This document shows, piece after piece, positions 55,079 through 64,000 of a stretch of DNA of 64,000 nucleotides (positions within the stretch are counted from its first letter, which is position 1; each line of letters opens with the position of its first letter). The stretch comes from Bradyrhizobium sp. 200 (lineage in GTDB: Bacteria; Pseudomonadota; Alphaproteobacteria; Rhizobiales; Xanthobacteraceae). Made by a program: the position numbers and the translations under genes. Below the pieces are notes generated by a model. The model saw only the letters and a list, made by a program, of their open reading frames with translations, made no database searches and had not been told where the DNA came from. Location of the stretch: the NCBI RefSeq assembly GCF_023100945.1, contig NZ_CP064689.1:6368001-6432000 (forward strand). Direction: 5' to 3'.

Positions 55079-57882
55079 TAGCGGGGCTCCCCCTCACCTT
55101 TGCACAACCGCTGCTTCTGCTGGGCCTGTTGAGCCTGCCGGTGCTGTGGTGGCTGCTGCGCGTCATGCCGCCGCGGCCGAGGCGGATCGAGTTTCCGCCG
55201 ACGCGGCTGTTGTTCGACATCAGGCCTAGGGAAGAAACCCCGTCGCGGACGCCGTGGTGGCTGACTTTGCTGCGGCTTGCCGCCGCCGCGCTGGTCATCC
55301 TTGCCGCCGCAGGCCCGATCTGGAATCCACAGACCGGCGTCGGCGGCAGCAACGCGCCATTGGTGATCCTGCTCGACGACGGCTGGAGCGCGGCGGCGAG
55401 CTGGGACACGCGGGTCAAGGCCGCGGACGAACTGATCGCCAATGCCGACAACGACCGCCGCGGCGTTGCACTCGTTCCGCTCTCCGAGACCGCGCGCGAT
55501 ATCACGCTGATGCCGGCCGGCACCGCGCGGGTCGCGCTGCGTCAGATTGCGCCAAAACCCTATTCGGTCGACCGCGTCGATACGCTTGGCGCGCTCGACC
55601 GCTTCCTGAAGGCGACCGGTGACGCCGAGATCGCGTGGCTGTCCGACGGTGTCGATACCGGCCGCGGCGCCGACTTTGTCGAAAATCTCGGCAAGACCAT
55701 CGGCGAGCGCAAGCTGACGGTGTTCGAGGGCGGCGCGGCCCCGGCGCAGGCACTGGTCGCCGCCGAAAACGCCGCGGCGAAAATGACGGTCAAGGTGCTG
55801 CGCACCACCGGCGGCGTCGCAGCCGGCGTGGTTCGCGCGATCGACGCCAAGGGCTCGCCGATCGGCGAGGCGCGCTACGCCTTTGGCATGCAGGATCGCG
55901 AGAGCGAAGCGGCGTTCGATCTGCCGGTCGAACTGCGCAACGACATTTCGCGGCTGGAAATATCGGGCGAACGATCGGCCGGCGCGGTGCAATTGCTCGA
56001 CAAAAGATGGCGGCGGCGCGCCGTCGGCGTCGTCACCGGCGCAACCAGCGATACCGCCCAACCGCTATTGGCATCGACCTTCTATCTCACCCGCGCCTTG
56101 TCGCCATTCGCCGACATCCGGCTCGGCGACCGCGGCGCGCCGCAACAGGTGATCGCGCAGTTCCTCGATCAGCGGCTGCCGATGATCGTGCTCGCAGATG
56201 TCGGCACGCTGTCGCCGGAAATCCGCGAGCGGCTCAACGCATGGATCGATCAGGGCGGCGTGCTGGTGCGTTTCGCAGGTCCCCGTCTGGCGCAGGCCGA
56301 TGACGATCTGGTGCCGGTGAAACTGCGTCGCGGCGGCCGCATCCTGGGCGGCAGCCTGACCTGGGAAAAGCCGCAGCATCTGGCGTCCTTCGCCGCCGAT
56401 GGACCGTTCGCAGGCCTCGCAGTGCCCAAGGACATCACCGTGAACCGGCAGGTTCTGGCCGAGCCGGACGCGGTGCTCGCCACCAAGACCTGGGCGTCGC
56501 TGGAAGACGGCACGCCGCTGGTGACCGGCGAGCATCGCGGCAAGGGCATTGTCAGCCTGTTCCATGTCGGCGCCGACTCGCGCTGGTCGGACCTGCCGAT
56601 GTCCGGCAGCTTCGTCGAGATGCTGCGCCGGATGGTCGACATGTCAGGCTACACTTCGAAGCCGGGTGCGGGCGTCGCAAGCGAAGCAACCACCGTCGAG
56701 ACGGTGGCGCCGCTGCGCACCCTCGACGGGTTCGGCGCATTTGGACCGCCGCCCTCGACCGCCAAGCCGATGCCGGCGGATTATCGCGATCGCGGTACAT
56801 CGGAACATCCGCCGGGCTTCTACGGCCCGGCCGATGGCCCGATCGCGGTCAACACCCTGGCCTCGGCCGATCGCATCGCGCCGCTCGATACATCTTCATT
56901 GCGCGCGCAACGCGCCAGCTACACCAACGCCGAACCGCGCGATTTGCGCGGCATTCTGCTGTCGTCGTCGCTGGCGCTGTTCCTGATCGATGCGGTCGTG
57001 GTCGCGATGCTGGGCGCGGGCCTTGCCGCCTTGTGGCGGCGGCGCACCGCGACGGCCGCTGTTCTGCTGGCCCTGATCCTGTCCTCGATCTCGCCGTCGC
57101 CGACGCGTGCCCAGGGCAACGATGATTTCGCCATCAAATCAGTGTCGCAGACGCGCCTCGCCTATGTCGTCACCGGAAATGCCGACGTCGATTCCATCGT
57201 CAAGGCCGGCATGGCCGGACTGACGCTGTTCCTGGCCCAGCGCACGGCGTTGGAAGCCGGCGATCCCGTCGGCGTCGATCCGGCGCGCGACGAACTGGCA
57301 TTCTTTCCGCTGATCTACTGGCCGGTGGTGCCGGGCGCGCCGAAGCCGCCGCAGGATGCCATCAACCGCATCGACGCCTACATGAAACATGGCGGCACGG
57401 TGCTGTTCGACACCCGCGACGCGATCGAGGCGCCGCCCGGCGAGAACGGCGCGGCGCAGACGCCGGGCATGCGCACCTTGCGCGAAATTCTCTCCTCCCT
57501 CGACGTGCCTGAACTGGAGCCGGTGCCGCGCGAGCACGTGCTGACCAAGACCTTCTACCTGCTGCGCGACTTCCCCGGCCGCTTCAACACGGGCCAGACC
57601 TGGGTGGAAACCTTGCCGCGCGAGGAGGACGACGATGCAGCCTCGCGTCCGGCGCGCGGCGGCGACGGCGTCTCGCCCATCATCATCACCTCGAACGATC
57701 TCGCCGGTGCCTGGGCACACCGCCCGGACGGGCAGCCGATGCTGCCGCTGACGCCGGGCGAGCCGCGCCAGCGCGAATTCGCCTTCCGCTCCGGCGTCAA
57801 CATCGTGATGTACACCCTGACCGGCAACTACAAGGCCGATCAGGTCCACGCGCCGGCTCTGATCGAACGGTTAGGGCAATGA
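55075..57882 (+). CDS. BatA-like/DUF4159 membrane protein
   Basis: A 935-residue protein. The N-terminus matches the BatA/aerotolerance regulator form (FAQPLLLLGLLSLPVLWWLL, then PRRIEFPPTRLLFDI), with a second helix at about 60-82. The middle region (about 90-560) is periplasmic-like with VWA and glutamine-amidotransferase-like parts. Further helices lie near residues 640-670. The C-terminal DUF4159 domain (about 690-930) includes LAYVVTGNADVDSIVKAGMA. It is coupled to DUF58 by a 4 bp overlap. Its role with MoxR is unproven. Confidence 0.88.
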   Translation: MIAGLPLTFAQPLLLLGLLSLPVLWWLLRVMPPRPRRIEFPPTRLLFDIRPREETPSRTPWWLTLLRLAAAALVILAAAGPIWNPQTGVGGSNAPLVILLDDGWSAAASWDTRVKAADELIANADNDRRGVALVPLSETARDITLMPAGTARVALRQIAPKPYSVDRVDTLGALDRFLKATGDAEIAWLSDGVDTGRGADFVENLGKTIGERKLTVFEGGAAPAQALVAAENAAAKMTVKVLRTTGGVAAGVVRAIDAKGSPIGEARYAFGMQDRESEAAFDLPVELRNDISRLEISGERSAGAVQLLDKRWRRRAVGVVTGATSDTAQPLLASTFYLTRALSPFADIRLGDRGAPQQVIAQFLDQRLPMIVLADVGTLSPEIRERLNAWIDQGGVLVRFAGPRLAQADDDLVPVKLRRGGRILGGSLTWEKPQHLASFAADGPFAGLAVPKDITVNRQVLAEPDAVLATKTWASLEDGTPLVTGEHRGKGIVSLFHVGADSRWSDLPMSGSFVEMLRRMVDMSGYTSKPGAGVASEATTVETVAPLRTLDGFGAFGPPPSTAKPMPADYRDRGTSEHPPGFYGPADGPIAVNTLASADRIAPLDTSSLRAQRASYTNAEPRDLRGILLSSSLALFLIDAVVVAMLGAGLAALWRRRTATAAVLLALILSSISPSPTRAQGNDDFAIKSVSQTRLAYVVTGNADVDSIVKAGMAGLTLFLAQRTALEAGDPVGVDPARDELAFFPLIYWPVVPGAPKPPQDAINRIDAYMKHGGTVLFDTRDAIEAPPGENGAAQTPGMRTLREILSSLDVPELEPVPREHVLTKTFYLLRDFPGRFNTGQTWVETLPREEDDDAASRPARGGDGVSPIIITSNDLAGAWAHRPDGQPMLPLTPGEPRQREFAFRSGVNIVMYTLTGNYKADQVHAPALIERLGQ

Positions 57883-57889
57883 AAACCGC

Positions 57890-57975
57890 CGTCATCCTGA
57901 GGTGCGAGCGCAGCGAGCCGCAAGTGCGACGCGCACCTCCAAGACGAACGCAATGGCGTTCGCTCGGGGATGACG
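57890..57975. repeat. Intergenic palindromic repeat, type F, inside an operon
   Basis: Begins CGTCATCCTGAGGTGCGAGC and ends CTCGGGGATGACG, with inner arms GAGGTGCG.../CGCACCTC and GAACGCAATGGCGTTC. It splits the 113 bp gap between the DUF4159 gene and the next membrane protein, which otherwise belong together. Confidence 0.8.
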
Positions 57976-57995
57976 CCAACTTGCTGGATAGATAA

Positions 57996-60059
57996 ATGCA
58001 GTACGGCATCGCGTTCACCCCCCTCGTTCCGACGATCGTGCTGTGGATCGCGCTCGCCGCGATCGTCGCGATTTCGGTGCTGCTGCTGCTTGGGCGGTCG
58101 CGCGGTGCTGCCGTGCGCGTCGCGGCGCTGGCGCTGATCCTGCTGGCGCTCGCCAACCCCTCCTTCACCCGCGAGGACCGCGAGCCTCTCTCATCGGTCG
58201 CCGCCGTCGTGATCGACAAGAGCCCGAGCCAGAATTTCGGCACCCGTAACCAGGAGACGGCCAAGGCGCAGGAAGCGCTGGTCGATACGCTGAAGAAGAT
58301 CAAGGGGCTGGAAGTCCGCGTCGTCGAAGCCGGACAGGCCGACGGCGAAACCGACGGCACCAAACTGTTCGGCGCGCTGTCCTCGGCGCTGTCGGACGTT
58401 CCCGTCGACCGCGTCGCCGGCGCATTCCTGATCACCGATGGCCGGGTGCACGACATTCCCGCCAACGCTGCCGGCCTCGGCTTCCAGGCACCGGTGCACA
58501 CACTCGTCACCGGACGCAAGGACGAGCGCGACCGCCGGATCGCCATTTCGGCCGCGCCGCGTTTTGGTATCGTCGGACAGCCCCAGACCATCACCTACCG
58601 GCTCGACGACCAGGGCGTCACCGGCCAGCGGGCCAGGATCGTGGTGCGCCGCGACGGCGAAGTGATCAGCGAGCGCGCGCTCGTGAGCGGCCAGACCTCC
58701 AATGTCGAGGTCGACATCAAGCATGCCGGGGCGAACATCGTCGAGATCGAGGCCTCGCCGCTCGACAACGAGCTGACGCTGGTCAACAACCGCGCCGTGG
58801 TCGCGATCGAAGGCGTCCGCGACAGGCTGCGCGTGCTGCTGGTATCAGGCGAGCCGCATTCCGGCGAGCGTACCTGGCGCAACCTGTTGAAGTCGGATGC
58901 CAGCATCGACCTCGTGCATTTCACGATTTTGCGCCCGCCGGAGAAGCAGGACGGCACGCCGATCAACGAATTGTCGCTGATCGCGTTTCCGACCCGCGAG
59001 CTGTTCCAGCAGAGGATCAACGATTTCCAGTTGATCATCTTCGACCGCTACGCCCGCCAGGGGGTGCTGCCGATCGCCTATTTCGACAATATCGCGCGCT
59101 ATGTCCGCGGCGGCGGCGCGGTGCTGGTGTCGGCCGGCCCCGACTACGCCTCCACTACCAGCATCTGGCGCACGCCGCTGGACACGGTGCTGCCGGCAGA
59201 ACCGGTCGGCGTCAGCGAAAAACCGTTCTATGCGCATCTGAGCGACGCCGGTAAGCGCCATCCGGTGACGCGCGGCCTCGAAGGCTCCGCCAGCGAGCCG
59301 CCGCGCTGGAGCCGCTTCTTCCGCACGGTGGAAACGCGCAACGCAATCGGCGCGCCCGTGATGACCGGCGTCGACGGCAAGCCGCTGCTGCTGCTGTCGC
59401 GCTTCGGCGAAGGCCGCGTCGCGCTGCTGCTGACGGACCATATCTGGCTGTGGGCGCGCGGCTATGAGGGCGGCGGCCCGCATCTGGATCTGCTGCGTCG
59501 GATGTCGCACTGGCTGATGAAGCAGCCCGATCTGGACGAAGAGGCGCTCCGCCTGCAGATCCAGGGCAAGGATCTCGTGGTGCTGCGCCAGACCATGGCC
59601 GACAACGTGCCGCCGGTAACCGTGACGTCGCCGAGCGGCGCCACCAAAGAACTCACGCTGACGGCAAGCGATCCCGGCACCTGGCGCTCCACCCTTCCCG
59701 CCAACGAACTCGGGCTGTGGCAGGCAACCGACGGCGCACTGAAAGCCCTGATCAATGTCGGACCGACCAACCCGAAGGAATTTTCCGAAGTCACCTCGAC
59801 CACCGAGATGCTGAAGCCGCTGGCGCAGGCGACCGGCGGCGACGCCCGCCGCGTGGCCGATGGCGGCAGCATCGATCTCCCGCGCGTGGTCCCGGTGCGC
59901 GCCTCCGGCATCTTCTACGGCGACGGCTGGATGGGCGTGAAGATGCGCGACGCCAGTGTCGTCAAGGGCGTCGGCGTGCTGCCGATGTTCGCGGGGTTTA
60001 TCGGGCTTCTGCTGCTGCTCGGCGCCTTCGCGGCGACCTGGGTGCGCGAGGGGCGTTGA
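57996..60059 (+). CDS. Large membrane protein of the MoxR operon
   Basis: A 687-residue protein with two membrane helices near the start (about residues 9-30 and 38-53), a long periplasmic-like region, and one helix at the end (about 660-682). The VWA-like segment AAVVIDKSPSQNFGTRNQET near 68-87 and the glutamine-amidotransferase-like part (about 340-500, with RYVRGGGAVLVSAGPDY) are visible; no catalytic cysteine is found where a true amidotransferase has one. It is last in the moxR operon. Function is unknown. Confidence 0.85.
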   Translation: MQYGIAFTPLVPTIVLWIALAAIVAISVLLLLGRSRGAAVRVAALALILLALANPSFTREDREPLSSVAAVVIDKSPSQNFGTRNQETAKAQEALVDTLKKIKGLEVRVVEAGQADGETDGTKLFGALSSALSDVPVDRVAGAFLITDGRVHDIPANAAGLGFQAPVHTLVTGRKDERDRRIAISAAPRFGIVGQPQTITYRLDDQGVTGQRARIVVRRDGEVISERALVSGQTSNVEVDIKHAGANIVEIEASPLDNELTLVNNRAVVAIEGVRDRLRVLLVSGEPHSGERTWRNLLKSDASIDLVHFTILRPPEKQDGTPINELSLIAFPTRELFQQRINDFQLIIFDRYARQGVLPIAYFDNIARYVRGGGAVLVSAGPDYASTTSIWRTPLDTVLPAEPVGVSEKPFYAHLSDAGKRHPVTRGLEGSASEPPRWSRFFRTVETRNAIGAPVMTGVDGKPLLLLSRFGEGRVALLLTDHIWLWARGYEGGGPHLDLLRRMSHWLMKQPDLDEEALRLQIQGKDLVVLRQTMADNVPPVTVTSPSGATKELTLTASDPGTWRSTLPANELGLWQATDGALKALINVGPTNPKEFSEVTSTTEMLKPLAQATGGDARRVADGGSIDLPRVVPVRASGIFYGDGWMGVKMRDASVVKGVGVLPMFAGFIGLLLLLGAFAATWVREGR

Positions 60060-60094
60060 ACTGAACGTCGATGATCCGCCTTGTTGCGGGAACT

Positions 60095-61303
60095 CTAGGC
60101 TAGCTCGTCGGCGCGCAGCCATCTCGGGAACGGATCGGTCAGCCCAGCCCATTCCTTAATGTGCATTCCCGGTTTGCCCGAGACAAGGCACGCATCGAGG
60201 CGCGCCTTGATCGCGTCCTCGTCCATGTCGGCGCCGATGAAAACGATCTCCTGTCGGCGATCGCCATAGACTTCGTTCCAGTTCTTCTTCAGCGATTTCC
60301 GCCAGAACGGATCGTCCGGCCAGCGGTCAGCGGGCACGTTGGCCCACCAGAATCCCAGACCTTCCGTTCGGACGATCGAGCCCGCCTGACTCAATTCGCC
60401 GAGCCATTGTGGGCGCGTAGCGATCCAGAAATGTCCTTTCGCACGAATAACTCCGGTCCAGCTTTCCTTCAGGAACTGGTGAAATCTGGCGGGCTCGAAC
60501 GGCCGGCGCGCGCGGTAGACGAAGCTGCCGACGCCGTACTGCTCGGTCTCCGGCGTGTGATCGCCGAAGCCATACAGTTCCTTGAACCAGAGTGGGTGCT
60601 GCTGCGCCCGCGCGAAATCGAAGCGGCCCGTGTCGAGTATGCGCTCGAACGGAGCTTTGGCGAAATCAGTCTCCACGATATCGGCGGCGGGGTTGAGCGC
60701 CCGGATGACCTTGCGCGCCGCGTCCAGTTGGCCGGCGGACGCGTCATTGATCTTGTTTAGCACAATGACATCGGCGAATTCGATCTGCTCCACCAACAGA
60801 TCCACCATCGTCCGCTTGTCGTCGGCACCAAGGGATTCGCCGCGATCCCTGATGAAATCGGTCGAAGAATAGTCGCGCAGCAGGTTCACGGCGTCGACCA
60901 CCGTCACCATCGTGTCGAGCACCGCCACGTCGGAAAGACTGTCTCCTTCTTCGGTATGGAAATCGAATGTCGCGGCAACGGGAAGCGGCTCCGAAATGCC
61001 GGTCGATTCAATCAGCAGGTAGTCGTACTTGCCGCCTTCGGCGAGCGTTCGGACTTCCTTCAACAGATCGTCACGTAACGTGCAACAGATGCACCCGTTG
61101 GTCATCTCGACCAGTTTTTCGTCAGTCCTCGAAAGATTCGCACCGCCATCGCGCACGAGGTCGGCGTCGATGTTCACCTCGCTCATGTCGTTCACAATCA
61201 CCGCCACTTTCAGACCCTGGCGATTGTTGAGGACGTGATTCAGCAAAGTTGTCTTTCCAGCCCCGAGGAAGCCGGACAAGACGGTGACGGGGAGTTTTCG
61301 CAT
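60095..61303 (-). CDS. COG0523 (CobW/Zng1-type) zinc-related GTPase
   Basis: A 402-residue G3E GTPase. Walker A is [16 protein letters not shown] at about residues 10-25, the metal-binding CxCC motif [13 protein letters not shown] near 70-82, and the guanine-specificity motif VLNKIND near 192. The C-terminal CobW domain is present, but the His-rich loop of some relatives is missing. Such proteins act as zinc chaperones under zinc limitation. I chose ATG 61303; its promoter carries a Zur-type box. Confidence 0.92.
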   Translation of the reverse strand: MRKLPVTVLSGFLGAGKTTLLNHVLNNRQGLKVAVIVNDMSEVNIDADLVRDGGANLSRTDEKLVEMTNGCICCTLRDDLLKEVRTLAEGGKYDYLLIESTGISEPLPVAATFDFHTEEGDSLSDVAVLDTMVTVVDAVNLLRDYSSTDFIRDRGESLGADDKRTMVDLLVEQIEFADVIVLNKINDASAGQLDAARKVIRALNPAADIVETDFAKAPFERILDTGRFDFARAQQHPLWFKELYGFGDHTPETEQYGVGSFVYRARRPFEPARFHQFLKESWTGVIRAKGHFWIATRPQWLGELSQAGSIVRTEGLGFWWANVPADRWPDDPFWRKSLKKNWNEVYGDRRQEIVFIGADMDEDAIKARLDACLVSGKPGMHIKEWAGLTDPFPRWLRADELA

Positions 61304-61372
61304 GGAGATCAAACAACCTGTGAAGTGCACGGAATCCCGATCGAGAGCGGGTAAGCATCGCGGGGCTCCGAG

Positions 61373-61418
61373 ATATGTAATGTTATAACATAACATATGG
61401 AGTAACGCGCATTGTCAA
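61373..61418 (-). promoter_or_regulatory. Zur-type box over the GTPase promoter
   Basis: A 26 bp near-perfect palindrome at 61373-61398 has the core ATGTTATAACAT and one mismatched pair. On the minus strand TTGACA (61418-61413), 17 bp, and TGTTAT (61395-61390) form the promoter, with the box covering the -10. The pattern matches alphaproteobacterial Zur sites. Confidence 0.75.
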
Positions 61419-61575
61419 TCCGAAAAAACCAGGAGCCGAAATTTCCATTTCTATGTCATTTGCCGGGGCAACTCGGCGCACGACATCGGCCGACCCGCGG
61501 ATGTTCACACATGCGGCGCTATCGTTGCAGCAATCACACACTGGCGCGGATTGCGCAGCAGTTCACCAGCAACGG

Positions 61576-61613
61576 TTGACAGCATAATCCCCCTCCGATG
61601 TTATAATGTAACA
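61576..61613 (+). promoter_or_regulatory. Zur-type box over the DUF2946/TonB-receptor promoter
   Basis: TTGACA (61576-61581), 17 bp, then TGTTAT (61599-61604). The inverted repeat TGTTA-TAATG-TAACA (61599-61613) covers the -10. Its reverse complement agrees with the other box at 14 of 16 core positions, and the promoter geometry is identical, so one regulator likely controls both. Confidence 0.72.
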
Positions 61614-61659
61614 GTGGATGGTCGAGGCACTCGGCCGCCGGGGCAAGGCGTACGTCATT

Positions 61660-62070
61660 GTGAAATGGTTTCGAAACAACGTCAGAACTGGCGCGCGACT
61701 GGCGCTGTTCGCGCTTGTTGTCCAGTTTGCGCTGTCGTTCGGGCATTGCCACGAGGCCGCCGCGCAGAACGTCCGGATCGGCCTCTCGGATGCCGGTCCT
61801 ACCTACGCCACGGATCATACCGCGCTTGATGCGACTAGCGAGACGGTACAGCAGCAGCGCCCCTCCAATCACGATAACGACCGACACCCGACCGACGCCT
61901 GCGCCATCTGCGCCGTCGTTTCGCTCGCCAACAATTTCCTGTTCGCCACACCGCCGCTGCTGGAGCTGCCCCAGGCGGTCGAGCTTCTGCACCTGACCAC
62001 TGGCGCCGAGTTCGCGCATCTCGGCTCGCTTCATCCCGCGTTCCAGTCCCGCGCGCCTCCTGTCTCCTGA
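61660..62070 (+). CDS. DUF2946-like exported protein
   Basis: A 136-residue protein from the GTG at 61660. It has an N-terminal signal segment (TGARLALFALVVQFALSFG), then HCHEAAAQ, a His/Asp-rich stretch (NHDNDRHPTDACAIC) and a CxxC motif followed by a hydrophobic helix. Such features fit DUF2946-type proteins, possibly metal-binding. An ATG at 61618 is possible, but the predicted start point at about 61611 would leave almost no leader. It lies between a Zur box and a TonB receptor and so probably acts in zinc supply. Confidence 0.7.
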   Translation: MKWFRNNVRTGARLALFALVVQFALSFGHCHEAAAQNVRIGLSDAGPTYATDHTALDATSETVQQQRPSNHDNDRHPTDACAICAVVSLANNFLFATPPLLELPQAVELLHLTTGAEFAHLGSLHPAFQSRAPPVS

Positions 62071-62181
62071 CCTCGATTGATTGATGCACTCCCCAAAGGG
62101 ATCGCCGCACCACGCGGCCGATCCGCCGAGGGAAAAATCGGAATCGATCCGTCGCACACCGGCGGAATCAGGATCGGGACA

Positions 62182-64000
62182 ATGACATCTAGGAAGAAAC
62201 GAGCGTTCCATTTCGGTGGAGCAAGCTGGCTATTGCTATGCGCGACGGCTGACGGGGCGCTGGCCCAGGCCACACCACCGGCATCGACGCAACTGCCTGA
62301 AATCACCGTGACGGCGCCAAGCCCGATCGTGCGACGCAGGACAGTCGTTCCCTCGCAGACGCCGGTGCGCGTCGCCCGCACCGTGCCCGGCCGCACCAGG
62401 GAGCGCGCGCCGCAGCCGCCACAACCGGCGCCGGCTGCTCCCGCGCCTCAACAGGGCGTGCTGCCGATCGTGACCGATCAATTCGCGACGGTTACGGTGG
62501 TGCCCAACGAAGAGATCCGCCGCCAAGGCACCGCCCAGCTTGGCGATCTCCTGTTCTCGAAGCCCGGCATTACCGGCTCAACCTTCGCGCCCGGTGCCGC
62601 GAGCCGACCGATCATCCGGGGCCTCGACGTCAATCGCGTCGGCATCCTCGAGAACGGCACCAACGCTGGCGGTGCGTCCGATCTCGGCGAAGACCATTTC
62701 GTGCCAGTCGATCCACTGGCGACAAACCAGGTGGAAGTCATCCGTGGTCCGGCGGCGATGCGCTACGGATCGACGTCGATCGGCGGCGTCGTCAGCGCGA
62801 CCAACAATCGCATCCCGGACGCCTTGCCTTCATGCGCGGCCGCACCGTTCCAGACCTACGGGCTGCCGGCGAAGGCGCCGCTTGCAAACGTGGGGTCACC
62901 TTCCTGCGTCACGGTCGAAACCCGAACGGCCGTCAGTTCCGTCGACCGCGGTGTCGATGGCGGCATCCTGATCGATGCCGGCGGTGGCAATTTCGCTGTT
63001 CATGCCGACGCCTATGGCCGCAAGGCCAGCGATTACAGCATTCCGAGCTATCCGTATTTGTTCGACCAGACCCGTCCGGTCAACGGCCGGCAGCCGAATT
63101 CGGCGATGCAGGCGGCTGGTGCATCGATTGGCGGCTCCTACATCTTCCACGGCGGATTTATCGGCGCGGCGATCACGCAGAACGACACGCTTTATCGCAT
63201 TCCCGGCATCGACGGCGCCGATCACCAGACCCGCATCGACGCACGTCAGACCAAATTCACGGCTAAAGGCGAATACCGGCCCGACGCAGCGGCGATCGAT
63301 GCCGTCAGATTCTGGGCGGGCGCGACCAACTACAAGCACGACGAGATCGGACTGGCCGATCCCGTCGACCTCTCTTCCCTCGGCGTGCGGCAGACCTTCA
63401 CCAACAAGGAGCAGGAAGGACGCGTGGAGGTGCAGATGGCGCCGTTCAACGCGCGCTTTGCCGCGGTCACGACCGCCTTCGGTCTGCAGGCCGGGCACCA
63501 GGAACTGACAGCGCCAAGCCCGGACGATCCAACCAGCCCGCTCAACGGGTTGTGGGATCCGAACAAGAACAACCGGGTGGCTGGCTATGTCTTCAACGAA
63601 CTCAAATTCAGCGAGACCACCAAGGCGCAGATCGCCGGCCGTATCGAACATGTCAGTCTCAGCGGAACCACGCCGGCATTCATACCTGAAGTGTTCGACC
63701 TCAACGTCGACCCTGCCGCCATTGGTCCTGCCACACCGCGCAACCTGAACTTCACGCCGAAAAGTGCGAGCGTCGGTCTGCTCCAGGATTTGCCGTGGGG
63801 TCTTGTCGCGAGTATTACCGCCCAATACGTCGAACGCGCGCCCAAACCGGCCGAGCTGTTTTCGCGCGGCGCGCACGATGCGACCGCCACGTTCGATATC
63901 GGCAATCCCAATCTCGGCATCGAAACCGCCAAATCGATCGAGATCGGATTACGACGCGCGACCGGACCATTGAGGTTCGAAGCAACTGCTTACTACACCA
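62182..64000 (+). CDS. TonB-dependent receptor, 3' partial (probable zinc receptor)
   Basis: The frame is open from the ATG at 62182 to the window end, 606 codons, so the gene is cut. A signal peptide ends near ADGALAQ (residues 23-29). The TonB box is in LPEITVTAP (about 38-46). After a proline-rich linker comes the plug (about 100-225) with RPIIRGLDVNRVGILENG and NQVEVIRGPAAMRYGSTSIG, then barrel strands. An outer-membrane import role is clear; zinc as the cargo is inferred from the upstream Zur-type box, as in ZnuD receptors. Confidence 0.9.
   Translation, partial: MTSRKKRAFHFGGASWLLLCATADGALAQATPPASTQLPEITVTAPSPIVRRRTVVPSQTPVRVARTVPGRTRERAPQPPQPAPAAPAPQQGVLPIVTDQFATVTVVPNEEIRRQGTAQLGDLLFSKPGITGSTFAPGAASRPIIRGLDVNRVGILENGTNAGGASDLGEDHFVPVDPLATNQVEVIRGPAAMRYGSTSIGGVVSATNNRIPDALPSCAAAPFQTYGLPAKAPLANVGSPSCVTVETRTAVSSVDRGVDGGILIDAGGGNFAVHADAYGRKASDYSIPSYPYLFDQTRPVNGRQPNSAMQAAGASIGGSYIFHGGFIGAAITQNDTLYRIPGIDGADHQTRIDARQTKFTAKGEYRPDAAAIDAVRFWAGATNYKHDEIGLADPVDLSSLGVRQTFTNKEQEGRVEVQMAPFNARFAAVTTAFGLQAGHQELTAPSPDDPTSPLNGLWDPNKNNRVAGYVFNELKFSETTKAQIAGRIEHVSLSGTTPAFIPEVFDLNVDPAAIGPATPRNLNFTPKSASVGLLQDLPWGLVASITAQYVERAPKPAELFSRGAHDATATFDIGNPNLGIETAKSIEIGLRRATGPLRFEATAYYT

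Noticed and set aside
62071..62181. A cobalamin riboswitch before the TonB receptor
   Set aside because: The gap is only 111 bp and I find no B12-box-like sequence; the Zur-type box upstream explains control better.
62182..63000. A frameshift in the TonB receptor
   Set aside because: Codon by codon the frame from 62182 stays open to the window end and carries signal, TonB box, plug and barrel in order. The gene is simply cut by the window end.

Overview
The window looks like a chromosomal core segment of a Bradyrhizobium-type alphaproteobacterium (Nitrobacteraceae). It is GC-rich and densely coded. It carries a cytochrome b/c1 fusion (fbcH), a TrpE/TrpG fusion behind a trpL attenuator, a CcrM-type methyltransferase, an alphaproteobacterial GAAC-N7-GAAC SOS box, and the mutY/dciA-like/dsbA/smc neighbourhood. 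Several rhizobial-type intergenic palindromes are present. I see no rRNA, tRNA, CRISPR array, prophage, insertion sequence or integrative element.

Layout. 1-10 kb: LysE-type exporter (cut by the window start), ispE, a TPR protein, ETF-ubiquinone oxidoreductase, a uracil-DNA glycosylase-like protein, a GT39-like membrane protein, rnhB and an SPL-like radical SAM protein. 10-24 kb: small enzymes and regulators, including a MarR-GNAT fusion, moaB, a zinc metallopeptidase, ccrM, two glutathione transferases, three SnoaL/NTF2-like proteins with LysR and XRE regulators, an FAD monooxygenase, a thioesterase and mutY. 23.6-29.2 kb: a higBA module with a frameshifted toxin, then dciA-like, dsbA-like and smc. 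29.3-34 kb: Rsm22, LemA, an M48 protease and two ParA-like ATPases. 34-43.4 kb: apt and trpE(G) with leader, an extradiol dioxygenase-like protein, an orphan antitoxin, an epimerase, a dienelactone hydrolase and the bc1 operon. 43.8-48.1 kb: a tightly overlapping run of DUF433, antitoxin, ParE toxin, trmL, queE, queD and hemF, then YodC and a HAD protein. 48.2-60 kb: a membrane-anchored hypothetical, a five-gene operon (DUF1285, CoA NUDIX, DUF6111, CCA enzyme, TauE/SafE), and a MoxR/DUF58/BatA-like operon. 60-64 kb: a zinc-limitation locus with a COG0523 GTPase, a DUF2946-like protein and a TonB-dependent receptor that runs off the window end.

Most genes are housekeeping. The best leads are regulatory. 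The radical SAM gene has a perfect GAAC-N7-GAAC box over its promoter, and its protein ends in QLSLF, a canonical beta-clamp motif. Two divergent promoters at 61.4-61.6 kb share the same TTGACA-N17-TGTTAT geometry with Zur-like boxes over the -10. The trpL promoter predicts a leaderless transcript. Four GANTC sites cluster at the ccrM start. The MarR-GNAT gene has twin operators exactly 21 bp apart. The HigB toxin carries a single-base frameshift while its operator and antitoxin remain intact. I found no large undescribed multi-gene system.
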